Positions 28,504 to 35,541 of a stretch of DNA of 64,000 nt are shown here, piece by piece. Position numbers and translations under genes: made by a program. The first letter of the stretch is position 1. Each line of letters opens with the position of its first letter. Origin of the DNA: Macrococcoides caseolyticum (GTDB lineage: Bacteria; Bacillota; Bacilli; Staphylococcales; Staphylococcaceae). The stretch is from contig NZ_JAHCPS010000010.1 in the NCBI RefSeq assembly GCF_021366795.1, forward strand, positions 22,537 to 86,536, in the 5' to 3' direction. The notes below the pieces were generated by a model. It did no database searches. It was given only the letters and a program-made list of their open reading frames with translations, and had not been told where the DNA came from.

Positions 28504-28578
28504 TCCACAGTAGCTCAGTGGTAGAGCTATCGGCTGTTAACCGATCGGTCGTAGGTTCGAGTCCTACCTGTGGAGCCA
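28504..28578 (+). tRNA. tRNA-Asn (GTT)
   Basis: A full cloverleaf with acceptor TCCACAG/CTGTGGA, anticodon GTT and encoded CCA. A second, identical gene lies at 30664-30738. Confidence 0.95.
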
Positions 28579-28579
28579 T

Positions 28580-28668
28580 GGAGATGTACTCAAGTTGGCT
28601 GAAGAGGCGCCCCTGCTAAGGGTGTAGGTCGGGTAACCGGCGCGAGAGTTCGAATCTCTCCATCTCCG
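28580..28668 (+). tRNA. tRNA-Ser (GCT)
   Basis: Acceptor GGAGATG/CATCTCC, anticodon GCT, and the long variable arm typical of serine tRNAs. No CCA is encoded. Confidence 0.95.
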
Positions 28669-28681
28669 TTACAATATTAAA

Positions 28682-28712
28682 CTCACAATCTAAACGATTG
28701 TGGGTTTTTTTG
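28682..28712 (+). terminator. Terminator of the first tRNA operon
   Basis: CTCACAATC pairs with GATTGTGGG around TAAAC, followed by seven T. Confidence 0.88.
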
Positions 28713-28923
28713 TGTCGTTATTTAATACTTTTATTTTTTTATTCTTCGTGCTTGTATTATAATATTAAAAATTATAATTTTCTGACTATTTAATGCATGA
28801 CCTATAAATTTATCTTATAATAGTATAAATTAAAGCATTCACCATATTGTGAAATGCGTAACAAACAGTTAGGTGTCTATGATAATATAGAATTAGGAAT
28901 TTAATACGAGGAGGAATAGCAAT

Positions 28924-29844
28924 ATGAAAATAGCAATCGCAGGATCTGGCGCAATGGGTGGACGTATAGGACTTTATTTAACAGAATGTGGCCAAAATGT
29001 AATCATGCTGGATAAGTGGCAGGAACATGTCGATGCAATGAACAACAATGGTCTTACAGTTAATGCTTACGGGAAACAAACCAAACATAAAGTAGTTGCT
29101 TGTCACATGGATGACTATAGAGAACCTGTTGAGCTTGTCATTTTATTGACAAAGGCATTAACTGCTGAAGAAACGATCGAACAGTTAATTGAACAAGGTG
29201 TTATTACGAAGGAAACGAAAGTAATGTCATTAATGAATGGTTTAGGTCATGGTGATATGTTATTTAAAAAATTAAATCCAGAACAAGTGATACTAGCAGT
29301 AACGATGTGGTCTGCTGGATTAAAAGGGCCAGGCGAATTAATTTTAGAAGGTACAGGTAATATTGAATTTGGTTATCCGGATGGCCATGTTGATGACTTT
29401 ATAGAAGGTCTTAAAGTCATTTTAGATGAAGCGCAATTAAACGGTGTTATCAGTCAGGATATCGTCACTACAATCTGGAATAAAGCATTAGTAAACTGCT
29501 GCTTTAATACGTACTGTTCTGTAACAAACAAACGTATCGGTGAATTTGGTGCATATGACAAAGCAGATGAAATGTTAATACCGCTTGTAAAAGAAATCAT
29601 TGCAGTCGGTGCAACAAAGGGCGCGAAACTTAACCTTGAAGCAACAATGGATAAATTCCATAAGATGTATTCACCAGATGTCGTTGGATTACATTATCCA
29701 TCTATGACACAAGATATCCATAATGGACGTAAGACTGAAGTTGATTTCTTAACAGGTGCAGTAAGCCGTTTTGGAGATGAAGCGGGTATTGATACACCTT
29801 ATTGTGATATTTTAACGCATTTAGTACATCAAATTGAAAAGTAA
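28924..29844 (+). CDS. panE: 2-dehydropantoate 2-reductase (ketopantoate reductase)
   Basis: A 306-residue NADPH-dependent reductase of the pantothenate pathway (ApbA/PanE family). The nucleotide-binding loop is AGSGAMGGRIG at residues 5-15; the conserved lysine lies in WNKALVN near residue 180. ATG 28924 follows GAGGAGG. It is monocistronic, between two tRNA clusters, and ends at a terminator. Other members of this family act on related 2-keto acids. Confidence 0.85.
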   Translation: MKIAIAGSGAMGGRIGLYLTECGQNVIMLDKWQEHVDAMNNNGLTVNAYGKQTKHKVVACHMDDYREPVELVILLTKALTAEETIEQLIEQGVITKETKVMSLMNGLGHGDMLFKKLNPEQVILAVTMWSAGLKGPGELILEGTGNIEFGYPDGHVDDFIEGLKVILDEAQLNGVISQDIVTTIWNKALVNCCFNTYCSVTNKRIGEFGAYDKADEMLIPLVKEIIAVGATKGAKLNLEATMDKFHKMYSPDVVGLHYPSMTQDIHNGRKTEVDFLTGAVSRFGDEAGIDTPYCDILTHLVHQIEK

Positions 29845-29860
29845 TAAGATATGAATGTTA

Positions 29861-29889
29861 AGTCAGACATGTTGATGTCTGGCTTTTTA
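29861..29889 (+). terminator. Terminator after panE
   Basis: GTCAGACAT pairs with ATGTCTGGC around GTTG, followed by TTTTT. Confidence 0.8.
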
Positions 29890-29965
29890 ATGGCTGCGAA
29901 ATGTATGTTATATCGCAACCATTTCATTGTAATAATGAAGATATAAAACGTGTATGTATTTTGAA

Positions 29966-30062
29966 TCGAGCTAGCGACAAACGTAAAATATCGCTAGCTC
30001 AACCCAAAAATATTCCCGAAACACAATCGAGCTAGCGACAAACGCAAAATATCGCTAGCTCA
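29966..30062. repeat. Two copies of a 36-nt palindromic repeat
   Basis: Copies at 29966-30001 and 30027-30062, 61 nt apart, differ at one base. In each, GAGCTAGCGA pairs with TCGCTAGCTC around a 13-14 nt loop. They lie in a non-coding gap. Confidence 0.8.
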
Positions 30063-30181
30063 TAATCAACAAACCCCTCCCATGCTATATTCATAAATAC
30101 TAACGCCACTTAAAAACCATCCTTTTATACAATATTCGTATGAAATCGACCTCTAAAGAACAAATTTACACTTTTTTAATG

Positions 30182-30210
30182 TTGCGTTTACAAACTTAAA
30201 ATGATATATT
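30182..30210 (+). promoter_or_regulatory. Promoter of the second tRNA cluster
   Basis: TTGCGT and TATATT are separated by 17 nt, 38 nt before the initiator tRNA gene. Confidence 0.65.
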
Positions 30211-30248
30211 TTAAAAGTACTCTTTTTGAGCACACAATTTATTATTAT

Positions 30249-30322
<74 letters not shown>

Positions 30323-30329
30323 TTAAAGT

Positions 30330-30405
30330 GGTCCCGTGGTGTAGCGGTTAACATGCCTGCCTGTCACGCAGGAGATCGCGGGTTCGATTCCCGTCGGGAC
30401 CGCCA
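30330..30405 (+). tRNA. tRNA-Asp (GTC)
   Basis: Acceptor GGTCCCG/CGGGACC, anticodon GTC, encoded CCA. Confidence 0.95.
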
Positions 30406-30409
30406 TTTT

Positions 30410-30482
30410 GGCTCAGTAGCTCAGTCGGTAGAGCAAAGGATTGAAAATCCTTGTGTCGGCGGTTCGATTCCGTCCTGAGCCA
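30410..30482 (+). tRNA. tRNA-Phe (GAA)
   Basis: Acceptor GGCTCAG/CTGAGCC, anticodon GAA, no encoded CCA. Confidence 0.95.
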
Positions 30483-30499
30483 TACTTTTTAAATAGTTT

Positions 30500-30576
30500 G
30501 GCGATTGTGGCGAAGTGGTTAACGCATCGGATTGTGGTTCCGACATTCGTGGGTTCGATTCCCATCAGTCGCCCCA
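30500..30576 (+). tRNA. tRNA-His (GTG)
   Basis: Anticodon GTG, an extra 5' G opposite C73 as in all histidine tRNAs, encoded CCA. Confidence 0.93.
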
Positions 30577-30585
30577 TTTAATAAC

Positions 30586-30659
30586 GCGGGTGTAGTTTAG
30601 TGGTAAAACCTCAGCCTTCCAAGCTGATGTTGTCGGTTCGATTCCGATCACCCGCTCCA
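30586..30659 (+). tRNA. tRNA-Gly (TCC)
   Basis: Acceptor GCGGGTG/CACCCGC, anticodon TCC, encoded CCA. Confidence 0.94.
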
Positions 30660-30663
30660 TTAT

Positions 30664-30738
30664 TCCACAGTAGCTCAGTGGTAGAGCTATCGGCTGTTAA
30701 CCGATCGGTCGTAGGTTCGAGTCCTACCTGTGGAGCCA
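30664..30738 (+). tRNA. tRNA-Asn (GTT), second copy
   Basis: Identical to the gene at 28504-28578, including CCA. The two copies lie 2.1 kb apart. Confidence 0.95.
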
Positions 30739-30742
30739 TTAA

Positions 30743-30814
30743 GGCCCCTTGGTCAAGCGGTTAAGACACCGCCCTTTCACGGCGGTAACACGGGTTCGAA
30801 TCCCGTAGGGGTCA
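30743..30814 (+). tRNA. tRNA-Glu (TTC)
   Basis: Acceptor GGCCCCT/AGGGGTC, anticodon TTC, no encoded CCA. Confidence 0.94.
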
Positions 30815-30817
30815 TAC

Positions 30818-30852
30818 AATCAGAAGTGAAATATCGCTTCTGATTTTTTTAT
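30818..30852 (+). terminator. Terminator of the tRNA cluster
   Basis: ATCAGAAG pairs with CTTCTGAT around a 10-nt loop, followed by seven T. Confidence 0.85.
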
Positions 30853-30866
30853 TTACTTTTTATTAT

Positions 30867-30955
30867 GGATCGTTGTCCGAGTTGGTCGAAGGAGCACGCC
30901 TGGAAAGTGTGTAAACGTCACAAGCGTTTCGAGGGTTCGAATCCCTCACGATCCG
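30867..30955 (+). tRNA. tRNA-Ser (GGA), prophage integration site
   Basis: Acceptor GGATCGT/ACGATCC, anticodon GGA, long variable arm. The gene is intact. Its last 11 bases belong to the 17-bp att repeat, so the prophage has inserted at its 3' end. Confidence 0.95.
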
Positions 30956-30961
30956 TTATAT
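30945..30961. repeat. attL core
   Basis: CTCACGATCCGTTATAT, covering the last 11 bases of tRNA-Ser(GGA). It is repeated exactly at 62897-62913. Confidence 0.9.
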
Positions 30962-30982
30962 TTTAGCGTGGTTACGCTATTT

Positions 30983-32050
30983 CTATTGAGTAAGTGTCAA
31001 ATCCGTGTCAGAAAATAATTCTCTCACTTTTTGGCCTTGCTCTTTTTTATGTTCATCTAGTAAATGAGTATAGATCGTAAGTGTCATGTGAATATTTGCG
31101 TGTCCAAGACGCTTACTAATATATTCGATAGGTATTCCTTTACTGATTAAAAAAGAGGCGTGTGTGTGTCTTAAAGCGTATGGTGTAATGTATTCAGGTA
31201 TCTTAAATTTTTTCTTAATATTTTTGAATGCTTTGTTAACGGCTGTGTGACTTAAATTAAATAGTTTGCCATCTGTGCGTCGTGGTGACATTAATAAGTG
31301 TTCTTTTATTAATAGGACGTCTTTATTAGATACTTCGACATATCTATCAGCATTCTCTGTTTTCGTTCCAGGAATATGAATTACACCAGTGCTATAATTT
31401 AAATCATCATAAGTCATTCTATTAATCTCAGAAAAACGAGCACCAGTAATAGCAAGTAAGAACAAAATAATATAGCTTAATTCGTGTTTAGTTTTTAAGT
31501 AATCTTTTACAGCTATATATTGATCTATGGTCATGAATTTTTCATCTTCTTTTTGTGCTGGTGTAGTCCCGATGTATTTAATTTTATACGTGGGGTCTTT
31601 TTTTACATAACCATCATACAAAGCATCTTTAAAGCAACCGCTGATGCAGTTGTGAACTTTTTTAACTGATGAGGTAGTGCGCCCGTCAGCGTAATTATTA
31701 ATAAATAATTGATATTCTGAACGTGTTACTCTACTCATAACCATATCAGCGCCGAAATGCGCAATAAATAAAGCTTTTGAACGTCTATACCAATATGATT
31801 GTTTAGTAGACAGTTTTTCTTTATTGTTAGCTTTTAGCCATTTCTCGTAATATTCCTCAAACGTAATATCATCCATAAAATTACCATTATTTAAATCTTG
31901 AATAATTTTTTGTGCTGCATGCACAGCTTCGCCCTTAGTTTTAAATCCTGATTTTCGTTTTTTGCCATTCTTAAAAGATTTATCTTTTATATCATATTGC
32001 CAACTAAATCCATTTTTATTTTGTCTTTTATAAACAGTATACGTAGCCAA
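30983..32050 (-). CDS. int: Prophage integrase, tyrosine recombinase
   Basis: A 355-residue integrase with an N-terminal arm-DNA-binding domain (about 10-55), a core-binding SAM-like domain (about 62-155) and a catalytic domain. Catalytic residues are Arg205 (TGARFSEI), Lys230, Arg294 (YALRHTH), His317 (LGHAN) and Tyr327. The first histidine of the usual H-x-x-R box is Tyr291 here, as in some related phage integrases. It lies next to attL and is transcribed towards the tRNA. Paired 9-bp repeats near both ends of the prophage are probable arm sites, two of them inside its 3' end. Confidence 0.93.
   Translation of the reverse strand: MATYTVYKRQNKNGFSWQYDIKDKSFKNGKKRKSGFKTKGEAVHAAQKIIQDLNNGNFMDDITFEEYYEKWLKANNKEKLSTKQSYWYRRSKALFIAHFGADMVMSRVTRSEYQLFINNYADGRTTSSVKKVHNCISGCFKDALYDGYVKKDPTYKIKYIGTTPAQKEDEKFMTIDQYIAVKDYLKTKHELSYIILFLLAITGARFSEINRMTYDDLNYSTGVIHIPGTKTENADRYVEVSNKDVLLIKEHLLMSPRRTDGKLFNLSHTAVNKAFKNIKKKFKIPEYITPYALRHTHASFLISKGIPIEYISKRLGHANIHMTLTIYTHLLDEHKKEQGQKVRELFSDTDLTLTQ
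30993..31012 (+). repeat. Probable integrase arm sites, left
   Basis: AGTGTCAAA (30993-31001) and CGTGTCAGA (31004-31012), 11 bp apart, match the pair at the right end of the prophage in sequence, orientation and spacing. Confidence 0.6.
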
Positions 32051-32120
32051 ATCACGTACTCCTTTCTAAATGATTTGTAAAAAAATAAGACCGCTTCAAA
32101 AACGGCCTTATATTTAATTA

Positions 32121-32771
32121 TTATTTTAAATTGATTAAATCTGTTTCTGTTCCAAAGAAACCAGTTGCAACTTCTAATTGTTTTTCAGGAGAATCTGCCA
32201 TAGCTTTTGAAACGTCATATACTACTTTACCTTTTGTAGTACTATCTGGATTTAATTGCTCTAAGAAGAATGAATTTTCAATACTTCCATCTTCACCTTG
32301 ATTTGCTGACATTGATGCTGCACTATCAGCTTCTAAAGTTTTACCCTTAGTTTTTAATTTGAATAAAGCGCTGTCTACAGTAATTGCTTCGTCACCATTA
32401 TTTTTTACTTCAATATCTACAATTACAAAAGTATCCTTCGCTTTAGTAGGTAATGAAGAAGGTCCAACAGCAGTTCCAGTTGATACGCCGTTTACCTTAT
32501 ATTGCATTTTTCCAACTTTAACAACATCGCCAATCTTATAAGCTTTTTTCTTTTCTTCTTTGCTAGAAGTAGTGGTCTCTTTACCATCTTGAGTTTTATT
32601 TTCTTCCCCACCACCCATAAAAGCAGAACAAGCACCGATGATAATCATTAATAATACAAGACCTAAACATCCAGGTAATAATTTACCTTTCTTTTTAGGA
32701 GCATCACGATAAATAACGCGCTCTCCTTTTTCGTTGTACAGTACTTCTTCTTGCTTAACTTTCTTCGCCAT
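32121..32771 (-). CDS. DUF4352 membrane-anchored protein, possible superinfection-exclusion factor
   Basis: A 216-residue protein. A short basic N-terminus (KKKGKLLPG) precedes one membrane segment (about 34-50, ending GACSAF, which also resembles a lipobox), then a Glu/Lys/Thr-rich linker. An exported DUF4352 beta-sandwich (about 85-215) contains FVIVDIEVKNNGDEAITVD. It lies between int and cI, where lysogenic-conversion genes such as the Ltp-type exclusion lipoproteins are found. ATG 32771 follows AGGAG. The role is inferred from location only. Confidence 0.7.
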   Translation of the reverse strand: MAKKVKQEEVLYNEKGERVIYRDAPKKKGKLLPGCLGLVLLMIIIGACSAFMGGGEENKTQDGKETTTSSKEEKKKAYKIGDVVKVGKMQYKVNGVSTGTAVGPSSLPTKAKDTFVIVDIEVKNNGDEAITVDSALFKLKTKGKTLEADSAASMSANQGEDGSIENSFFLEQLNPDSTTKGKVVYDVSKAMADSPEKQLEVATGFFGTETDLINLK

Positions 32772-32824
32772 TCCTAACAACTCCTCTTATTTAATTTTTA
32801 TGATAAAGGCATTTGCCGAATATC

Positions 32825-33436
32825 CTAATACTCTTTAAACATTCCAATCACCCTACCAATAATGAGTACTTCATCATCCTTAGAGTATATTTGAGGTAAA
32901 TGTATTTCGTTGTTGCTCATGGGTAATAATATTATATTATCTCCGTCATATCTAACTTTCTTGACTGTTGCATCGTATCCATTAATCTGAACGACAGCAA
33001 TTTGACCATTTTCAACAGTTGCATTTGCATCAACTAATACTTCAGAGCCCTCAGGAAATTCTTTATCCATACTGTCACCGGTCACTTCTAAATAAAATAA
33101 TTCTTTTCCAATTTTATTTATATGTGACGGAATAAATGAATATCTAAGTATTTGCTGTTCAGAGTATAAAGGTATGCCAGCAGATATTCTCCCTAGTACA
33201 GGAATACTTTCAGCATATATTCTGTTATCGCGTTGCTCGTCAGTAATTTCAGATGGTACTACATTAAAGTAGTCTGCCATGAGTTCAATTTTATCTCTTC
33301 TGGGATATTTAGTTCCAGATAGCCAACTACTTACTGTGGATTCACTTATATTTAAATCATGAGCCATATTAGTTTGTGTAACACCTTTACGATCTAATAA
33401 AGATTTAATGTTTTTACTTAATATTTCTTTAGACAA
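32825..33436 (-). CDS. cI: CI-like repressor with S24 self-cleavage domain
   Basis: A 203-residue repressor. The XRE helix-turn-helix spans about 8-65. The S24/LexA-like domain has a predicted cleavage site Ala86-Gly87 (RISAGIP), catalytic Ser122 (GDSMD) and Lys159 (ATVKKV), so RecA-stimulated inactivation is expected during the SOS response. It starts at TTG 33436 behind GGAGTGA. Its promoter faces that of cro and shares operator sequences with it. Confidence 0.92.
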   Translation of the reverse strand: MSKEILSKNIKSLLDRKGVTQTNMAHDLNISESTVSSWLSGTKYPRRDKIELMADYFNVVPSEITDEQRDNRIYAESIPVLGRISAGIPLYSEQQILRYSFIPSHINKIGKELFYLEVTGDSMDKEFPEGSEVLVDANATVENGQIAVVQINGYDATVKKVRYDGDNIILLPMSNNEIHLPQIYSKDDEVLIIGRVIGMFKEY

Positions 33437-33476
33437 TTGTAATCACTCCAGTTTGTTAATACTCTGTCTTGTAACT

Positions 33477-33505
33477 AATATATCAATAACTTTACTTTTT
33501 GTAAA
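33477..33505 (-). promoter_or_regulatory. Maintenance promoter of cI with operator in the spacer
   Basis: On the minus strand, TTTACA and TATATT are separated by 17 nt. The -35 and spacer contain TTTACTTTTTGTAAA (33491-33505), a variant of the operator seen in the cro promoter. Confidence 0.65.
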
Positions 33506-33545
33506 TATATTATACATAAAGTATATAAATAATTTACCTAAAGTA

Positions 33546-33574
33546 TTGACGGTTTACTTTAAGTGTAGTAATCT
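33546..33574 (+). promoter_or_regulatory. Early rightward promoter with operator filling the spacer
   Basis: TTGACG and TAATCT are separated by exactly 17 nt, and those 17 nt are the operator-like GTTTACTTTAAGTGTAG. Repressor bound here would block RNA polymerase directly. TTTACC-TAAAGTA and ATAAAGTA, partly matching, lie just upstream. Confidence 0.75.
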
Positions 33575-33604
33575 ATAAATAACTTAATGAAAGGGGTGAC
33601 AGGT

Positions 33605-33811
33605 GTGAATGAGGTTATCAAAACGTTAAGTTTGGAATCAGCAAGAACTGAATTCGGGTATACTCAAAACGAAATAGCTGATAAATTGGGTGTTTCAAGG
33701 GTTGTTTATAACCAATGGGAAACAGGTAAAAAGTTACCTAAACAAATGGTTATATTTGCTTTAGCTTATATTTACGGTATTAATTCAGATATTTTAAGAT
33801 TACCGAAATAA
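33605..33811 (+). CDS. cro: Cro-like XRE regulator
   Basis: A 68-residue single-domain helix-turn-helix protein (YTQNEIADKLGVSRVVYNQW), divergent from cI and the first gene of the rightward operon, so a Cro-type role is likely. GTG 33605 follows GGGGTGA and is preferred to ATG 33587, which lacks a ribosome-binding site. An additional operator-like sequence follows its stop. Confidence 0.82.
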   Translation: MNEVIKTLSLESARTEFGYTQNEIADKLGVSRVVYNQWETGKKLPKQMVIFALAYIYGINSDILRLPK

Positions 33812-33827
33812 ATTTTTTTGTACAATA

Positions 33828-33844
33828 CTTTACTTTTAGTGTAG
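33828..33844 (+). promoter_or_regulatory. Distal operator-like site after cro
   Basis: CTTTACTTTTAGTGTAG matches the operator in the early promoter at 15 of 17 positions, 276 bp downstream of it. Confidence 0.65.
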
Positions 33845-33865
33845 TTTCGATGAGGTGGTGATTAG

Positions 33866-34072
33866 ATGTTTATCGGATTTGCAGATGCCAAACACAAATT
33901 CCCAGAAGTCAGCGGTATATCATTCGCTGACTTGAGGGATGAGGTTTACAAAGACGAAGGTTTTCAACAGTTTATATACCGATTTGGTCGAGGAAGAAAA
34001 CGATACATTAAAGTGCAACCAGCAATCGAATATATCGAGAAAAATATATTAAAAAAGGAGACAGATCTATGA
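33866..34072 (+). CDS. Small early phage protein, unknown function
   Basis: A 68-residue basic protein with RFGRGRKRYIKVQPAIEYI, compatible with a small DNA-binding fold, but I cannot assign a family. Strong GAGGTGG site. It overlaps the next gene by 4 nt. Confidence 0.65.
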   Translation: MFIGFADAKHKFPEVSGISFADLRDEVYKDEGFQQFIYRFGRGRKRYIKVQPAIEYIEKNILKKETDL

Positions 34073-34257
34073 AATTTATCTTGATGATTATTTGGTTTCT
34101 AATGCCAATAATATCTCTAGCGTTTTCAATGGTTATTGCAGTTGGTTTTAATCTGAATGATGGGTGTTCAACACTATTATCTATATTAACTTGTTGTATA
34201 GGATGGGGAATTCTATATTATTTCAAAAAATACTTTCAGGAGAGAGGCATATGCTAA
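34069..34257 (+). CDS. Small two-helix membrane protein
   Basis: A 62-residue protein with two hydrophobic segments (about 4-27 and 35-52) and a charged C-terminus. ATGA overlap with the previous gene suggests coupling. Not recognised. Confidence 0.6.
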   Translation: MKFILMIIWFLMPIISLAFSMVIAVGFNLNDGCSTLLSILTCCIGWGILYYFKKYFQERGIC

Positions 34258-34439
34258 AAGAAATTATAAGGTTGATTAAGTCTAAGAAAAGAATACAAAT
34301 TGATTCATTCGAGTGGTATGAAGAGTTGGTTTGGAAGGCTGAAATAAAGAAAATTAAGCGTGATAGAAGATATATATATGCCGATTCGTACTTTAATGAT
34401 GACACTGAAAAATACTATATCGAGTATTACATCAAATAA
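34251..34439 (+). CDS. Small charged early phage protein
   Basis: A 62-residue Lys/Glu/Tyr-rich protein. ATG 34251 follows CAGGAGAGAGG and overlaps the end of the previous gene. A terminator follows. Unknown function. Confidence 0.6.
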   Translation: MLKEIIRLIKSKKRIQIDSFEWYEELVWKAEIKKIKRDRRYIYADSYFNDDTEKYYIEYYIK

Positions 34440-34470
34440 AAAACGCACTATCTGCAAATAGTGCGTTTTA
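34439..34470 (+). terminator. Early terminator before the antirepressor gene
   Basis: AAACGCACTAT pairs with ATAGTGCGTTT around CTGCAA, followed by TA. The short T run makes it leaky. Confidence 0.65.
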
Positions 34471-34514
34471 CGGAAGTATTAATAAAATTCACAACTTTAT
34501 TATAACACTTCCGT
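34471..34514. promoter_or_regulatory. Long inverted repeat upstream of the antirepressor
   Basis: CGGAAGT pairs with ACTTCCG, and inside it TAATAAA pairs with TTTATTA. The 44-nt hairpin directly follows a terminator and lies 40 nt before the antirepressor start. Confidence 0.45.
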
Positions 34515-34553
34515 TCAAAATTTTAAATATATGAAAAAGTCGGAGGTTAATGA

Positions 34554-35282
34554 ATGAATAATTTAATAAAAATTGAGAAGAATAAAGATTTAGGTTTAGT
34601 CGTTTCAAGTAGAACAGTTGCAGAAGAATTAAATAGACAACATCAACATGTAAAAAGAGATTTAGACAAGATTTTAATGAGTCCAGATGTGGACGTATTA
34701 ATTTTCAAATCTGAATACAAAGATAGTAGAGGGAGAACCCAAGAAGAATACTTATTAACTAAAGATGGTTTCACTCTCTACATGTTTAACATTCAAGGTC
34801 ACAACGATTTCAAGATGGCTTACATTAATCGCTTTAACGAAATGGAACAAGCCATAAAAGAAAATAATATTCAATTACCATCAGATCCAATGGAAGTCCT
34901 GGAACTCATGTTTAATGCTAATAAGCAGACTAACGAGAAAGTAAACAAGATTGAAGCGGAAGTTATTGATTTGAAAGAGAATCAGAAGCTCGATGCTGGT
35001 GAATATAATTTAATCGGAAAACGCGTAACACATAAAGTTCTTGAAACAATTAAGAATTACAACTTAGTAAACAACAGAAAAGTAAAGAAAGAACTTTATC
35101 GAGAATTAAATAATTCAATTAATCGAATTACAAACATCAGAACAAGAACACAATTGAAACAAAAACATTTTGATGTTGTGCTGGACTTTATTAATTCATG
35201 GACTCCATCAAATGCAACATTGTATTTAGTTAGACAAATGGATTTGGACGAAATGGATGGTGATCAATATGCCAATAGTTAA
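34554..35282 (+). CDS. Rha-family/ORF6C antirepressor
   Basis: A 242-residue two-domain phage regulator. The N-terminal Rha domain (about 8-100) has SRTVAEELNRQHQHVKRDLDK and LLTKDGFTLYMF. The C-terminal ORF6C domain (about 140-235) has YNLIGKRVTHKVLETIKNY. Such proteins act as antirepressors or repress early phage genes. It sits after the first early terminator, at the usual antirepressor position. Confidence 0.85.
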   Translation: MNNLIKIEKNKDLGLVVSSRTVAEELNRQHQHVKRDLDKILMSPDVDVLIFKSEYKDSRGRTQEEYLLTKDGFTLYMFNIQGHNDFKMAYINRFNEMEQAIKENNIQLPSDPMEVLELMFNANKQTNEKVNKIEAEVIDLKENQKLDAGEYNLIGKRVTHKVLETIKNYNLVNNRKVKKELYRELNNSINRITNIRTRTQLKQKHFDVVLDFINSWTPSNATLYLVRQMDLDEMDGDQYANS

Positions 35283-35541
35283 AAGTACTGATTTACAACT
35301 AATTGAAAAGCATGGTTTCAAAGAAAATCATGCTTTCAATATGCAATGGTATAAGGTTAAAGGCCATTACTATACATTTATTTGGATGAACAAGGATGAT
35401 TGGGAAGTTTGTATTTCTGACTTTGGAAATGTTCGTACAGGACTTGTTACGAATGTTTATGGCAACAGATTTAAAACACTGGAAGATTTAATTAATGATA
35501 TTAGTACGGAAAATAGAAAGAGATTATGGAGTGAAGAATAA
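35269..35541 (+). CDS. Hypothetical early phage protein
   Basis: A 90-residue protein, rich in aromatic residues. ATG 35269 follows GGTGAT inside the end of the antirepressor gene, and the stop touches the start of the replication gene. Unknown function. Confidence 0.6.
   Translation: MPIVKSTDLQLIEKHGFKENHAFNMQWYKVKGHYYTFIWMNKDDWEVCISDFGNVRTGLVTNVYGNRFKTLEDLINDISTENRKRLWSEE

Larger units (their letters stand above)
29845..30248. other. Non-coding gap between panE and the tRNA cluster
   Basis: Apart from the panE terminator, two palindromic repeats and the tRNA promoter, I see no open frame with a ribosome-binding site. The stretch 30063-30181 shows no recognisable signal. Confidence 0.6.
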
